From a bacterium (lineage in GTDB: Bacteria > Chloroflexota > Dormibacteria > Dormibacterales > Dormibacteraceae), in assembly GCA_004299235.1 (NCBI GenBank), contig SCQL01000064.1:1-44690 (forward strand): a stretch of 44,690 bases of DNA, read 5' to 3'. The position numbers and the translations under genes were made by a program. Under the pieces are notes generated by a model. The model made no database searches, was not told the origin of the DNA, and saw only the letters and a list, made by a program, of their open reading frames with translations. Below, one piece after another: positions 24,358 through 31,313 of this stretch (its first letter is position 1; every line of letters starts with the position of its first letter).

Positions 24358-24384
24358 TACGACCCTTCCCTCTAAAGAATTGAG
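24358..24384 (-). promoter_or_regulatory. Flagellar sigma-type promoter of flhA unit
   Basis: On the minus strand CTCAA, 14 bases, GGGTCGTA. It lies in the 158-base gap between flhB and flhA and separates the flhA-flhF-like-membrane protein unit from the flbD-flhB operon. Confidence 0.8.
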
Positions 24385-24412
24385 GGGCAGCTCTGCAAAA
24401 TCCAAGCGGCGG

Positions 24413-25501
24413 TCAGCCAGACATCTGGTGGACTTCGCGAAATGCCCGCGCTGTCGGCGACAGGGAATAGACGAATGCCAAAAGCTGGGCCACAGCCGCG
24501 TAGAGCTGGGGAGGAACGACGTCATCTATTTCACATGACGCATGGAGCGCACGGGCAAGGGAGGGATTCTCGACGATTGCCACATTGCAGCTGCGGGCAC
24601 GCTCCCGGATCGCCACAGCGTTGAAGTCGGCCCCCTTTGCCACCACACGGGGTGCCCGGTCTTTGTTTCGGTCATAGGCGATCGCAACGGCGAAGTGGGT
24701 CGGATTTGTCACCACTACATCCGCGGTGGCAATCGCCGCCATCATCCGCTGGCGAGAAAGCCGCCGTGCTTTGCTGCGGATGGCCCTGCGCATTTCGGGA
24801 GAGCCATCGCTCTCGCGCTGCTCATCCTTTATGTCCTGCCTCGACATGCGGAGCTCCTGCTGATAGGTGCGCCGCTGGAAGTAGTAGTCGACCCCTGCGA
24901 GGGCCAAAGCCAGCGCCCCTATTACACGCATCAGATTCGCGAGGGTCGATGCCGCGGCGGAAAGCGTCACCTGCAGGGGAAGGGTGCCCCCGCCGAGGAC
25001 CCCGCCTACCAGCCTGCGCATGATGACATAGCCCACGCTTGCGAGCATGGCCAGCTTGAGAAGGGTCTTTCCCAAAGTCCAGAATCCCTGGCTCGAGTAG
25101 AGCCTTTTGAGCCCGGACTTGGGGGATATCCTGGAGAATTTCATCCGCATCGCCTTGGGCGTGAAGCGAAGTCCTACCTGGGCGACCGCAATTGCAACAG
25201 CGAGCCCGCCGCCGATCAGCAGTATCGGAAGCACTGTGAATGCCGCAGTCTCGAGCCCCTGTCCAAGGAGCGTCACCGCTGTCCCGGGGTCCGGATGGCC
25301 CATCGCCTGGGTGGCATGGTGCATGAATCCGGTTACGCGGTCTGCCGCCGCGCTGCCGAGCTTAGGCAACAATGAAGCGACCAGCAGGAAGCTTGCCCAG
25401 CCCCCGAGTTCGGCTGACCGTGCAACGTTGCCCTCCTCGCGGGTCTCCCTGCGGTGCTTGGCGGTGGGCTTTTCAGTGCGCTGCGATTTATCTGCCATCA
25501 C
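24413..25501 (-). CDS. flhB: FlhB, export switch protein
   Basis: This 362-aa membrane protein has the FlhB N-terminus (KSQRTEKPTAKHRRETREEGNVARSAEL), four membrane helices and the self-cleaving NPTH motif at residues 266-269 (VVTNPTHFAVAIAYD). Cleavage between Asn and Pro lets the export gate change from rod/hook to filament substrates. It is the last gene of the flbD operon, overlapping fliR by four bases. No alteration of the catalytic motif is seen. Confidence 0.97.
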   Translation of the reverse strand: MMADKSQRTEKPTAKHRRETREEGNVARSAELGGWASFLLVASLLPKLGSAAADRVTGFMHHATQAMGHPDPGTAVTLLGQGLETAAFTVLPILLIGGGLAVAIAVAQVGLRFTPKAMRMKFSRISPKSGLKRLYSSQGFWTLGKTLLKLAMLASVGYVIMRRLVGGVLGGGTLPLQVTLSAAASTLANLMRVIGALALALAGVDYYFQRRTYQQELRMSRQDIKDEQRESDGSPEMRRAIRSKARRLSRQRMMAAIATADVVVTNPTHFAVAIAYDRNKDRAPRVVAKGADFNAVAIRERARSCNVAIVENPSLARALHASCEIDDVVPPQLYAAVAQLLAFVYSLSPTARAFREVHQMSG

Positions 25502-26259
25502 AAACCGCCAAAAATTTGCGCCATGGCACGTCCGACCAGATTCACCACATCGTTTGGAAGCGCGACAATGGCAACGCTCACGCCAACCAGTGCAAGGGTC
25601 ACCTGGAGAGGCATTCCAAAGACGAACACGTTGACCTGGGGCACGGCCTTGGCCAGAAATGCCAGGAGGATCTGAGTGGCAAAGAGAACGACGATCACCG
25701 GCGCGGCAATCTCAACTGCGGCCGCGAAGAAGGTGACCACGTCGCCGGTCACGCTCTGTGCCAGCGAGCCGAGTGTCACCGATCCAAAGCTTGTTCCCAC
25801 CGCCTGAAAAGACCTCATAAAGCCTTCTACTATGACTACGGCCGCCCCCGTGGTGAAGAGAAGGGCGGTTAGAACCAGGTTGTAGAACTGGCCGAAAATC
25901 GCTGTCTGCTGTTGGGAAAGCGGATCGATAGCCCTTGGAAGGTTCAGCCCGGAGAATAGGTCGATCAGGCTTCCCGCGCCGGTCACGGTGGTTACGAAAA
26001 GGGCTACCACATATCCGAGCACTACTCCAACCAAGGCCTGGACCAGTATCTGGGTTATGACCTCGGCATCGCTATGGGGCAGCGCATCGTGCTGCAGCGT
26101 CCCTGCGGCAAAATAGGCGATTGCACCGGCAAGCCCGATCTTGACTTTGGCCGGAATCGACGGATTGGAAAACGGCGGGCAGAACATTACCCAGCCCACT
26201 GAGCGCACGAAGGCCAGCGCCAGGGCGACTGCAAAGTTGGCTGAGAGGTCGAAACTCAT
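25498..26259 (-). CDS. fliR: FliR, export gate protein
   Basis: This 253-aa membrane protein (six predicted spans) opens MSFDLSANFAVALALAFVRSVGWVMFCPPFSNPSIPAKVKIGLAGAIAY, the FliR signature where the export channel forms with FliP and FliQ. Further conserved parts are the GFVLGYVVALF-like helix (here VLGYVVALFVTTVTGAGSLIDLFSGLNL) and the C-terminal QVNVFVFGMPLQVTLAL segment. Its start shares one base with the fliQ stop. Confidence 0.97.
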   Translation of the reverse strand: MSFDLSANFAVALALAFVRSVGWVMFCPPFSNPSIPAKVKIGLAGAIAYFAAGTLQHDALPHSDAEVITQILVQALVGVVLGYVVALFVTTVTGAGSLIDLFSGLNLPRAIDPLSQQQTAIFGQFYNLVLTALLFTTGAAVVIVEGFMRSFQAVGTSFGSVTLGSLAQSVTGDVVTFFAAAVEIAAPVIVVLFATQILLAFLAKAVPQVNVFVFGMPLQVTLALVGVSVAIVALPNDVVNLVGRAMAQIFGGL

Positions 26260-26534
26260 CAGCGTCCCGATATGACTTGGGGAATCGAGGTGTATAGATG
26301 CTCGGTGTAGGCCACGATTATCCCCAGCATCCAGTGGCCCAGGATAAGCAGGACTATGGCGATTGCCACCACCTTGGGCAGAAACGTCAGGGTGAATTCC
26401 TGGATGGAAGTCACAGCCTGGAAAACCGCAACTAGGAGTCCGACCGCGAGGCTTACCAAAAGCACCGGGCCAGCCAGCTCAGCGATGAGCACCAGGGCTT
26501 GAGACGCAAGGTTGAGAACAGTGGTGTCGTTCAT
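26259..26534 (-). CDS. fliQ: FliQ, export gate protein
   Basis: This 91-aa protein has two membrane helices (ALVLIAELAGPVLLVSLAVGLLVAVFQAVTSIQEFTLTFLPKVVAIAIVLLILGHWML). The FQAxTQIxExTLxFxPK motif between them is kept, with S replacing Q in VTSIQEF. Four copies wrap around the FliP-FliR pore. Size and order fliP-fliQ-fliR are standard, and it starts four bases after the fliP stop. Confidence 0.97.
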   Translation of the reverse strand: MNDTTVLNLASQALVLIAELAGPVLLVSLAVGLLVAVFQAVTSIQEFTLTFLPKVVAIAIVLLILGHWMLGIIVAYTEHLYTSIPQVISGR

Positions 26535-26538
26535 GGCT

Positions 26539-27225
26539 TTAGCGGTTGAAGGAGATCAATAGTGAATGGACTACCAGCGACCACCCGTTCACCAGGACGA
26601 ACAGAAGGATCTTGAACGGGAGCGAGATCAGAGTGGGTGGCAGCATATACATTCCCATCGACATCATGATCGCGGATACCACCAGGTCAATGATCATAAA
26701 TGGTATGAAGATCATGAACCCAATCAGAAATGCGGTCTCGATTTCCGACAGCACGAAGGCCGGTATCACCGTGGTCAATGGCAGCGACTGTGGGTTCTTG
26801 GCGCTCTCGTTGCTGTACGAGGTGAAAAGTTTGAGTTCCTCTGTCTTCGTCTGTTTCAGCATCCACTGTTTAAGCGGCACTTCCCCGGTGTCGATTGCCT
26901 GAGTCGCTGTCAGGATCCCGTGCTCGTAGGGCTGGATAGCCACCTGGTTGATGGTCGACAGTACCGGGGCCATGATGAAAAGCGAAAGAATCAGCGCCAA
27001 CCCTGCCAGCACCTGGTTTGGAGGAACCGTTTGCGTCCCGAGCGCGTTTCGCGTTAGTGACAGCACGATAAACACGCGGGGAAAGGCCGTCATGAGCATA
27101 AGTACCGAAGGTGCTATGGCCAAGACCGTCAGAACAACGATGATAAGTACAGAGGTCGAGGGATTTTTCAGCCCGCCGATGTTGACATTGATGCTCGAAG
27201 CCGCGGCAAGCAGTTCAAGAGTCAT
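26539..27225 (-). CDS. fliP: FliP, export gate protein
   Basis: This 228-aa membrane protein has the hallmark FliP segments: LMTAFPRVFIVLSLTRNALGTQTVPPNQVLAGLALILSLFIM, then VIPAFVLSEIETAFLIGFMIFIPFMIIDLVVSAIMMSMGMYMLPPTLISLPFKILLFVLVNGW. The start region is short and hydrophobic, and the long cleavable signal of E. coli FliP is reduced. Five copies form the export pore with one FliR. It follows a 64-base gap after fliO that contains a small hairpin. Confidence 0.98.
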   Translation of the reverse strand: MTLELLAAASSINVNIGGLKNPSTSVLIIVVLTVLAIAPSVLMLMTAFPRVFIVLSLTRNALGTQTVPPNQVLAGLALILSLFIMAPVLSTINQVAIQPYEHGILTATQAIDTGEVPLKQWMLKQTKTEELKLFTSYSNESAKNPQSLPLTTVIPAFVLSEIETAFLIGFMIFIPFMIIDLVVSAIMMSMGMYMLPPTLISLPFKILLFVLVNGWSLVVHSLLISFNR

Positions 27226-27263
27226 TTTCGGTCCCCGCGGGCGCCGAGTGCTTTAAAACCATT

Positions 27264-27283
27264 GGTACTCCCTCAGGAGTGCC
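27264..27283 (-). terminator. Small hairpin between fliO and fliP
   Basis: An 8-bp inverted repeat (GGTACTCC / GGAGTGCC, one G-U pair, 4-base loop) occurs in the only sizeable gap inside the export operon. Read on the minus strand it is followed by TTTT eleven bases later. It may partly stop transcription or mark an mRNA processing site. Evidence is weak. Confidence 0.35.
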
Positions 27284-27289
27284 GGGACG

Positions 27290-27712
27290 TTAGTGCCGGA
27301 CAGTCATCTCCCGTAGACGGTCTATAAAGGCATCCCATGCCCCTGGGGAAGTTCCCCCAGCACCTGACGCCGTCCCTGGCGCCAGGAGTTGATCGCTACC
27401 ACCATCCGACACCGCAACGGGCGGGTCACTATCCACCCATTCGTCTCCATCGAACTCAGCCAGCAGCGTCATCTGCTGGTTGCTCTGACCGACGAGGAAC
27501 GTGCGCCGTGCCACCCTGACGACGAGCAAAGACACGTGCTGGCCGAGCGAGCGCCGTGACAAGACTTCTATATGCCCAAGCTGCTTTCCTCCCAGCCGCC
27601 CAATTCCGTTGAGCTGGTGCTTTTGAGCGAATCGCGCTAATAAGAGAAGTCCCGCGATGATTAGGCCCAGAACCAGGACCATCCGTCCGAAGGCCAGCAG
27701 AGAGGTTCCCAT
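27290..27712 (-). CDS. fliO: FliO, export gate assembly protein
   Basis: This 140-aa protein has one N-terminal membrane helix (LAFGRMVLVLGLIIAGLLLLARFA) and a cytoplasmic domain containing IEVLSRRSLGQHVSLLVVRVARRTFLVGQSNQQMTLLAEF, the typical FliO SH3-like core. It assists assembly of the FliP ring. It lies between fliN and fliP, its usual place, with a three-base gap after fliN. The acidic, Gly-rich C-terminal tail is poorly conserved. Confidence 0.92.
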   Translation of the reverse strand: MGTSLLAFGRMVLVLGLIIAGLLLLARFAQKHQLNGIGRLGGKQLGHIEVLSRRSLGQHVSLLVVRVARRTFLVGQSNQQMTLLAEFDGDEWVDSDPPVAVSDGGSDQLLAPGTASGAGGTSPGAWDAFIDRLREMTVRH

Positions 27713-27715
27713 TTT

Positions 27716-28045
27716 CTAGAGGTCCTTGTCGGAGACGATCTCGGTTATACGGATTCCGTATTCGTCGCCCACCTCGACCACCTCACCCCTGGCAAGCACG
27801 ACTTCGCGGTTGAGCACGATCTCGATCGGCGCACCGACTGGCTGGTCCAGTTCGATCACCTTGCCAGGACGCAGGTCGCTCAGCTCGCCGAAGGTTAGCT
27901 TGGTCTTTCCAATCCATGCCGATACCTCCACCGAAACATTGCGGAACTGCACCTCCCGCACGCGTAGCCTCTCCTCGTCCCTGTCGTCAGGCAAAGACGC
28001 TTTCGAATCCGGCGGCAGGCCGTCGAAGCCCTCTAAGGCCGTCAT
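27716..28045 (-). CDS. fliN: FliN, C-ring motor switch protein
   Basis: This 109-aa protein starts at MTALEGFDGLPP (ATG 28045), where the ATGA overlap with the fliM stop and AGGAGG about nine bases upstream decide the start. The earlier in-frame codon at 28096 lies inside fliM. The SpoA domain has VREVQFRNVSVEVSAWIGKTKLTFGELSDLRPGKVIELDQPVGAPIEIVLNREVVLARGEVVEVGDEYGIRITEIV, a complete FliN core. It forms the base of the C-ring and docks FliH. Confidence 0.97.
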   Translation of the reverse strand: MTALEGFDGLPPDSKASLPDDRDEERLRVREVQFRNVSVEVSAWIGKTKLTFGELSDLRPGKVIELDQPVGAPIEIVLNREVVLARGEVVEVGDEYGIRITEIVSDKDL

Positions 28046-28932
28046 CTTGTAACCTCCTCTTTGATCTCGCAAGCTTTGTGCACTCCTGAACTGCACATTT
28101 CTGCCAGGGCAACCAGCAGCCCATCGGCGCGCACCTCAAGCGGGCGGCCCTTCGGGTGACCCAGGCCGAACATGTCGCCGACCTGGAGTGTGAGCAGCTC
28201 GGCCGGAGTGGTCACCATGCTAGGGAACTGAAACACGACATTGAAGGGAATATCCATAAGGCGGCGGCGGGTGTCGGCGGCCACTGAATCTTTCTGGCCC
28301 TCGCCCATAAGAGCCGTCTTGGCATGCAGGCTGTCGATCAGCGTCCGCACCATTTGGAGAGGAAAGATGATAAGCACCTCACGCGGAGGCCGGCTGGCCA
28401 CGCAGAAGAGCATGCGGGCCACCATGCACATTTCGGATGGTGAAGCAATCGAGACGAACAGGATATTGCCTTCCTGCGCCTCGAGAATTGGCACCGTGGA
28501 CTGGATTCTGGCGAAGGCCTTGCCCAGTTCGCCAATCAGATCCTCCACTATGGGTTCGAGGAATGCCTGATCAAGTTCGCTGGGTATCCGCCCTGTGAAG
28601 TCGTCGTCTCCCGAACCTGCAAGCCGCAGGTCAACGATGGCCAAGACTTCGTCAGTTGGGATCGTCAGGGCAGCCCGTCCTGCAAGCGGAGGCAATGAAA
28701 AGGTGAAGAAGTAGGTGCCGGTCTCCAGGTCGGCCGCCAGGTCGCTCCAGGTCAGCTGGTCCAGCCGCACAATCTCTAATACACAGGGCTGATGAAGAGT
28801 CGAAGTGAGTTTTTGCGTCGCCGAGCGGGCAAAGGTTTCGAGCAGCCCGTGGACCACTTGCAGGTTGACTCGCTCGATAACGTCTCCGCGGCGAAAATCG
28901 TGATTTCTGATCTCTTTTCCATTCTGGCTCAT
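28042..28932 (-). CDS. fliM: FliM, C-ring motor switch protein lacking the usual CheY-binding N-terminus
   Basis: This 296-aa protein begins MSQNGKEIRNHDFRRGDVIERVNLQVVHGLLETFARS. The conserved FliM body starts about residue 8 (xxYDFxRPD pattern), the middle CheC-like domain follows, and the SpoA domain closes the protein (ELLTLQVGDMFGLGHPKGRPLEVRADG). The LSQxEIDxLL peptide that in most FliM proteins binds phosphorylated CheY is absent, and only 28 bases separate the start from motB, too little for it. No chemotaxis genes occur in the window. Motor reversal may therefore be absent or controlled differently. Confidence 0.93.
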   Translation of the reverse strand: MSQNGKEIRNHDFRRGDVIERVNLQVVHGLLETFARSATQKLTSTLHQPCVLEIVRLDQLTWSDLAADLETGTYFFTFSLPPLAGRAALTIPTDEVLAIVDLRLAGSGDDDFTGRIPSELDQAFLEPIVEDLIGELGKAFARIQSTVPILEAQEGNILFVSIASPSEMCMVARMLFCVASRPPREVLIIFPLQMVRTLIDSLHAKTALMGEGQKDSVAADTRRRLMDIPFNVVFQFPSMVTTPAELLTLQVGDMFGLGHPKGRPLEVRADGLLVALAEMCSSGVHKACEIKEEVTR

Positions 28933-28960
28933 CGGAAACCCGCGTCTCGAATTATGTTCG

Positions 28961-29746
28961 TCATGGCTTGAAGGTGCTGGTAGGGCTGATTATTATGTTG
29001 ACCCTGCGGTTCTGTGCCTGCCCTGCAGGCGTAGAATTTGGTGCCAGCGGGTGATACTGGCCGTAGCCAATCAGAGCGACCTGCCCCGGGTCCATGCCAT
29101 CGACCGTTGTCATGCGGATCAGAACCGTGGTTGCCCTGGCGGCTGACAGCACCCAGTTGTTTGGGTAGGGGCCTCCGATAATTGGATTGTTGTCGGTATA
29201 GCCGACGACTTCGATCGCATTCGAGAATCCAATGAGGGCGCCTGCAGACGTGTCGACCACCTCCATCCCGATGGGCGTCAGGTCGGCCACGTCCGAGCTG
29301 AAAAAGGTTGAGTCGGCGACAAGGCCTTCCACAAGCCCGGATGAATTGATGGAGAAGGTGACATCCCCCAGCAGTCCCTTGCTCTTTAGCGCGGCGGTCA
29401 GTTTTTGCTCGATCTGCTTGAGCTGATTGGTCTGTTGATTGGCCTGTGTCAATTCGTTGGTCTGTGGCGCTGTCGAGTTCTGGCTGAGGTTTGTCGTTCC
29501 ATGGGGCACCTGCGAAAGCAGGGCCCTCGTAACCGACTGCTTGAATTCCTGGTACTTCGCCTGGTCGATCGTCGAGATGGCGTAAAGCACGATGAACAGG
29601 ACCAATAGCAGGGTGATCATGTCGGCGTAGGTGAGCAGCCATCGCTCCTGGCCTCCCTCGCCAGCCTCTTCGGCGCCTGCACCCGAATGTTTGGTGCGCC
29701 GCAATGGCGAACGGATTTTTCCCTTCATGGGTCCGGATGCGCTCAT
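28961..29746 (-). CDS. motB: MotB, stator protein
   Basis: This 261-aa protein has a single membrane helix preceded by WLLTYADMITLLLVLFIVLY. The Asp at residue 42 is the proton-binding residue. A linker with many Gln/Asn/Thr residues follows, then an OmpA-like peptidoglycan-binding domain (EVVGYTDNNPIIGGPYPNNWVLSAARATTVLIRM...VALIGYGQYHPLAPN...NRRVNIII). It anchors the stator to the cell wall. It overlaps motA by four bases (ATGA). No fliL lies between motB and fliM, unlike many clusters. Confidence 0.97.
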   Translation of the reverse strand: MSASGPMKGKIRSPLRRTKHSGAGAEEAGEGGQERWLLTYADMITLLLVLFIVLYAISTIDQAKYQEFKQSVTRALLSQVPHGTTNLSQNSTAPQTNELTQANQQTNQLKQIEQKLTAALKSKGLLGDVTFSINSSGLVEGLVADSTFFSSDVADLTPIGMEVVDTSAGALIGFSNAIEVVGYTDNNPIIGGPYPNNWVLSAARATTVLIRMTTVDGMDPGQVALIGYGQYHPLAPNSTPAGQAQNRRVNIIISPTSTFKP

Positions 29747-30528
29747 GCGGCGGCATCCGGAGCCTCCAGTGGGCCTCGAGCCGGCGTCTCACCGCGTTCT
29801 GAAGGCGAGAGATGCGCGTACAGGCGGTCTTTGAGCTCTGTAGTCGATGCATTCAGTTGCATAGTGAGCAGTCCCTCCACCACCATTTCGCGGAAGGAGA
29901 CTTCCTCATCGGTGAGACGGCGCAGCTTGTTGGAGATTGGGAGCCAAACCGCGTTTGCGAGCAGCACGCCCCAAAGAGTGGCGGTGAAGGCTGAAGCGAT
30001 TGCCGGTCCAAGCTTGCCGGGTGAACTGAGCTGGCCAAGCACGCCGATCAAGCCAACAACTGTTCCAAGAATTCCAAACGTTGGAGAATATCCTGCCAGA
30101 TCAGAGAAAAACTTGGCCGCTATCTGATGCCGCCCTCTAAGGCCGTCGATTTCCGTTGCCATGAGATCAGCCACGCGATCGGGTTCCGACGTCGAGATGA
30201 TGAGTTCGATGCCCTTTTTCAGGAACATATCATCGGTCTCCAATTCCTCGAGAACCAACGGGTTGGTCCGTGCCTCCTTTGCGATTGCCAGCAGAGAGTC
30301 GATGGTTGCCCGGATATCCGGGCCCTTGCGTGGCTTGACCACGATGAGGAGTGCTTTGGGGATTACCCGAATCTGGCGGAACTCGAATCCGGCCATCGAT
30401 GCACCGAGGCTTCCCCCGACAACCAGGATCATCGACGAGATCTTGATGAGCGAGCCGATGTTTTCATGGTCCATCGTCATAGCACCCAGCAGCGCACCGA
30501 TGGAAATAATGATACCGATAGGGGTCAT
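29743..30528 (-). CDS. motA: MotA, stator protein
   Basis: This 261-aa protein has four membrane helices: residues 4-20, 30-50, and the pair around PTFGILGTVVGLIGVLGQL and LWGVLLANAVWLPISNKL. The cytoplasmic loop carries the charged region that touches FliG. The conserved prolines of the proton path and the GxxGTVxGLI motif are present. It is encoded between flbD and motB with four-base overlaps at both ends. The partner Asp in MotB indicates a proton-driven motor, but the sequence alone does not rule out sodium. Confidence 0.97.
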   Translation of the reverse strand: MTPIGIIISIGALLGAMTMDHENIGSLIKISSMILVVGGSLGASMAGFEFRQIRVIPKALLIVVKPRKGPDIRATIDSLLAIAKEARTNPLVLEELETDDMFLKKGIELIISTSEPDRVADLMATEIDGLRGRHQIAAKFFSDLAGYSPTFGILGTVVGLIGVLGQLSSPGKLGPAIASAFTATLWGVLLANAVWLPISNKLRRLTDEEVSFREMVVEGLLTMQLNASTTELKDRLYAHLSPSERGETPARGPLEAPDAAA

Positions 30529-30803
30529 TGCTCTTTTACCTGAGTCAAGATCGGCACGTCGGCCGCCATCACGTGTGCAGGTGCCGCCTTACTCTGCTGG
30601 GGACCATGGTGGACCCGGCGCAGCTGGGAAACTTTCTCGGCACGGATTCTCTCGATGACGACATTTGAATCATTCGCCACGATAATGTGACCTCCGTTTA
30701 TCAGGTAGACCGCCGATTGCCCGTCCGCCCCATCCTCCACGCGCTCTATGAGGTCCTCATTCAGGTAGATCCTTGATCCGTCAAGCTTCTGTACTGCTAT
30801 CAC
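30525..30803 (-). CDS. flbD: FlbD family flagellar protein
   Basis: This 92-aa protein starts with GTG (GGAG five bases upstream) and reads MIAVQKLDGSRIYLNEDLIERVEDGADGQSAVYLINGGHIIVANDSNVVIERI. This matches the short FlbD family (MIxVTRLNGxxFxLNxDLIExIE...TLxxGxKxxVxE). A 40-residue C-terminal tail is additional. The gene regularly precedes motA in Gram-positive and spirochaete clusters. Its exact role is not established. It is the first gene of the flbD-to-flhB operon. Confidence 0.92.
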   Translation of the reverse strand: MIAVQKLDGSRIYLNEDLIERVEDGADGQSAVYLINGGHIIVANDSNVVIERIRAEKVSQLRRVHHGPQQSKAAPAHVMAADVPILTQVKEQ

Positions 30804-30843
30804 GCCGTCTCCGTTCCCAGATAGGGAATTTCATACCCCAGAT

Positions 30844-30870
30844 TACGGCCCAATGGGGTTCAGAATTGAG
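30844..30870 (-). promoter_or_regulatory. Flagellar sigma-type promoter of flbD-to-flhB operon
   Basis: On the minus strand CTCAA, 14 bases, GGGCCGTA, identical to the flgB promoter in both boxes. The 40-base leader contains TTCCC-TATCT-GGGAA, a 5-bp hairpin, close to the start codon. It drives the motor and most of the export apparatus. Confidence 0.86.
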
Positions 30871-31017
30871 AGGTGCCGCATGCGAATCATGCATATCAAC
30901 GGCCTGCAGCCGATCCGAATCAAAGCGAAGCGCCAGTCCTGCTTGCGCGTCGCCTGTCCCGGATTGGCTTCAAAGGCCAATGCAATCAGAAGTACTACTG
31001 GCCTGCCGGAGCATCTA

Positions 31018-31046
31018 TTGTTTTTCTAGCTGATGCTAGATAAACT
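31018..31046 (+). promoter_or_regulatory. Housekeeping-type promoter of the 53-aa gene, with palindrome
   Basis: TTGTTT, 17 bases, TAAACT on the plus strand fits a sigma-70-type promoter. The spacer holds the inverted repeat CTAGC-TGAT-GCTAG (31026-31039), which could be a repressor site. The region 30,871-31,017 between it and the flagellar promoter has no gene. Confidence 0.6.
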
Positions 31047-31082
31047 GTGGTGCAGCTCGAGAAAGTCAATGAGGAATTTCAA

Positions 31083-31244
31083 ATGTCAGATGTCGATCGG
31101 CCTGAGCACACTCATGAAAGCCGGGAAGAGGACCGCGTCGTTATCGACGAAGGTATGCGCCGCTGGTACAAGTCTTGTCCCTGCTGCATGAGTGCAGCGT
31201 ATCCAAAGATCAAGTTCGCTCTGGACGAGGAGAAGTATTCTTAA
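31083..31244 (+). CDS. Small 53-aa protein with CPCC motif
   Basis: It starts at MSDVDRPEHTHESREED (ATG 31083) with GAGGA eight bases upstream; an earlier in-frame start at 31047 has no comparable site. The acidic, His-containing N-terminus is followed by DEGMRRWYKSCPCCMSAAYPKIKFALDEEKYS. The C-P-C-C cluster may bind a metal or act in thiol chemistry. I do not recognise a family. It has its own promoter candidate and converges on the reductase gene. Confidence 0.65.
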   Translation: MSDVDRPEHTHESREEDRVVIDEGMRRWYKSCPCCMSAAYPKIKFALDEEKYS

Positions 31245-31313
31245 GGCCCTATTGGTACGAAGCCAGGGTGCCGCAGATGACAAGCTGCCGGTCAGGTGCT
31301 TTGATCGCCAGCC

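Noticed and set aside
28929-29852. Minus-strand open frame of 307 codons
   Set aside because: It overlaps motB in another frame. motB has the proton-binding Asp and OmpA-like domain, while this frame shows no family feature.
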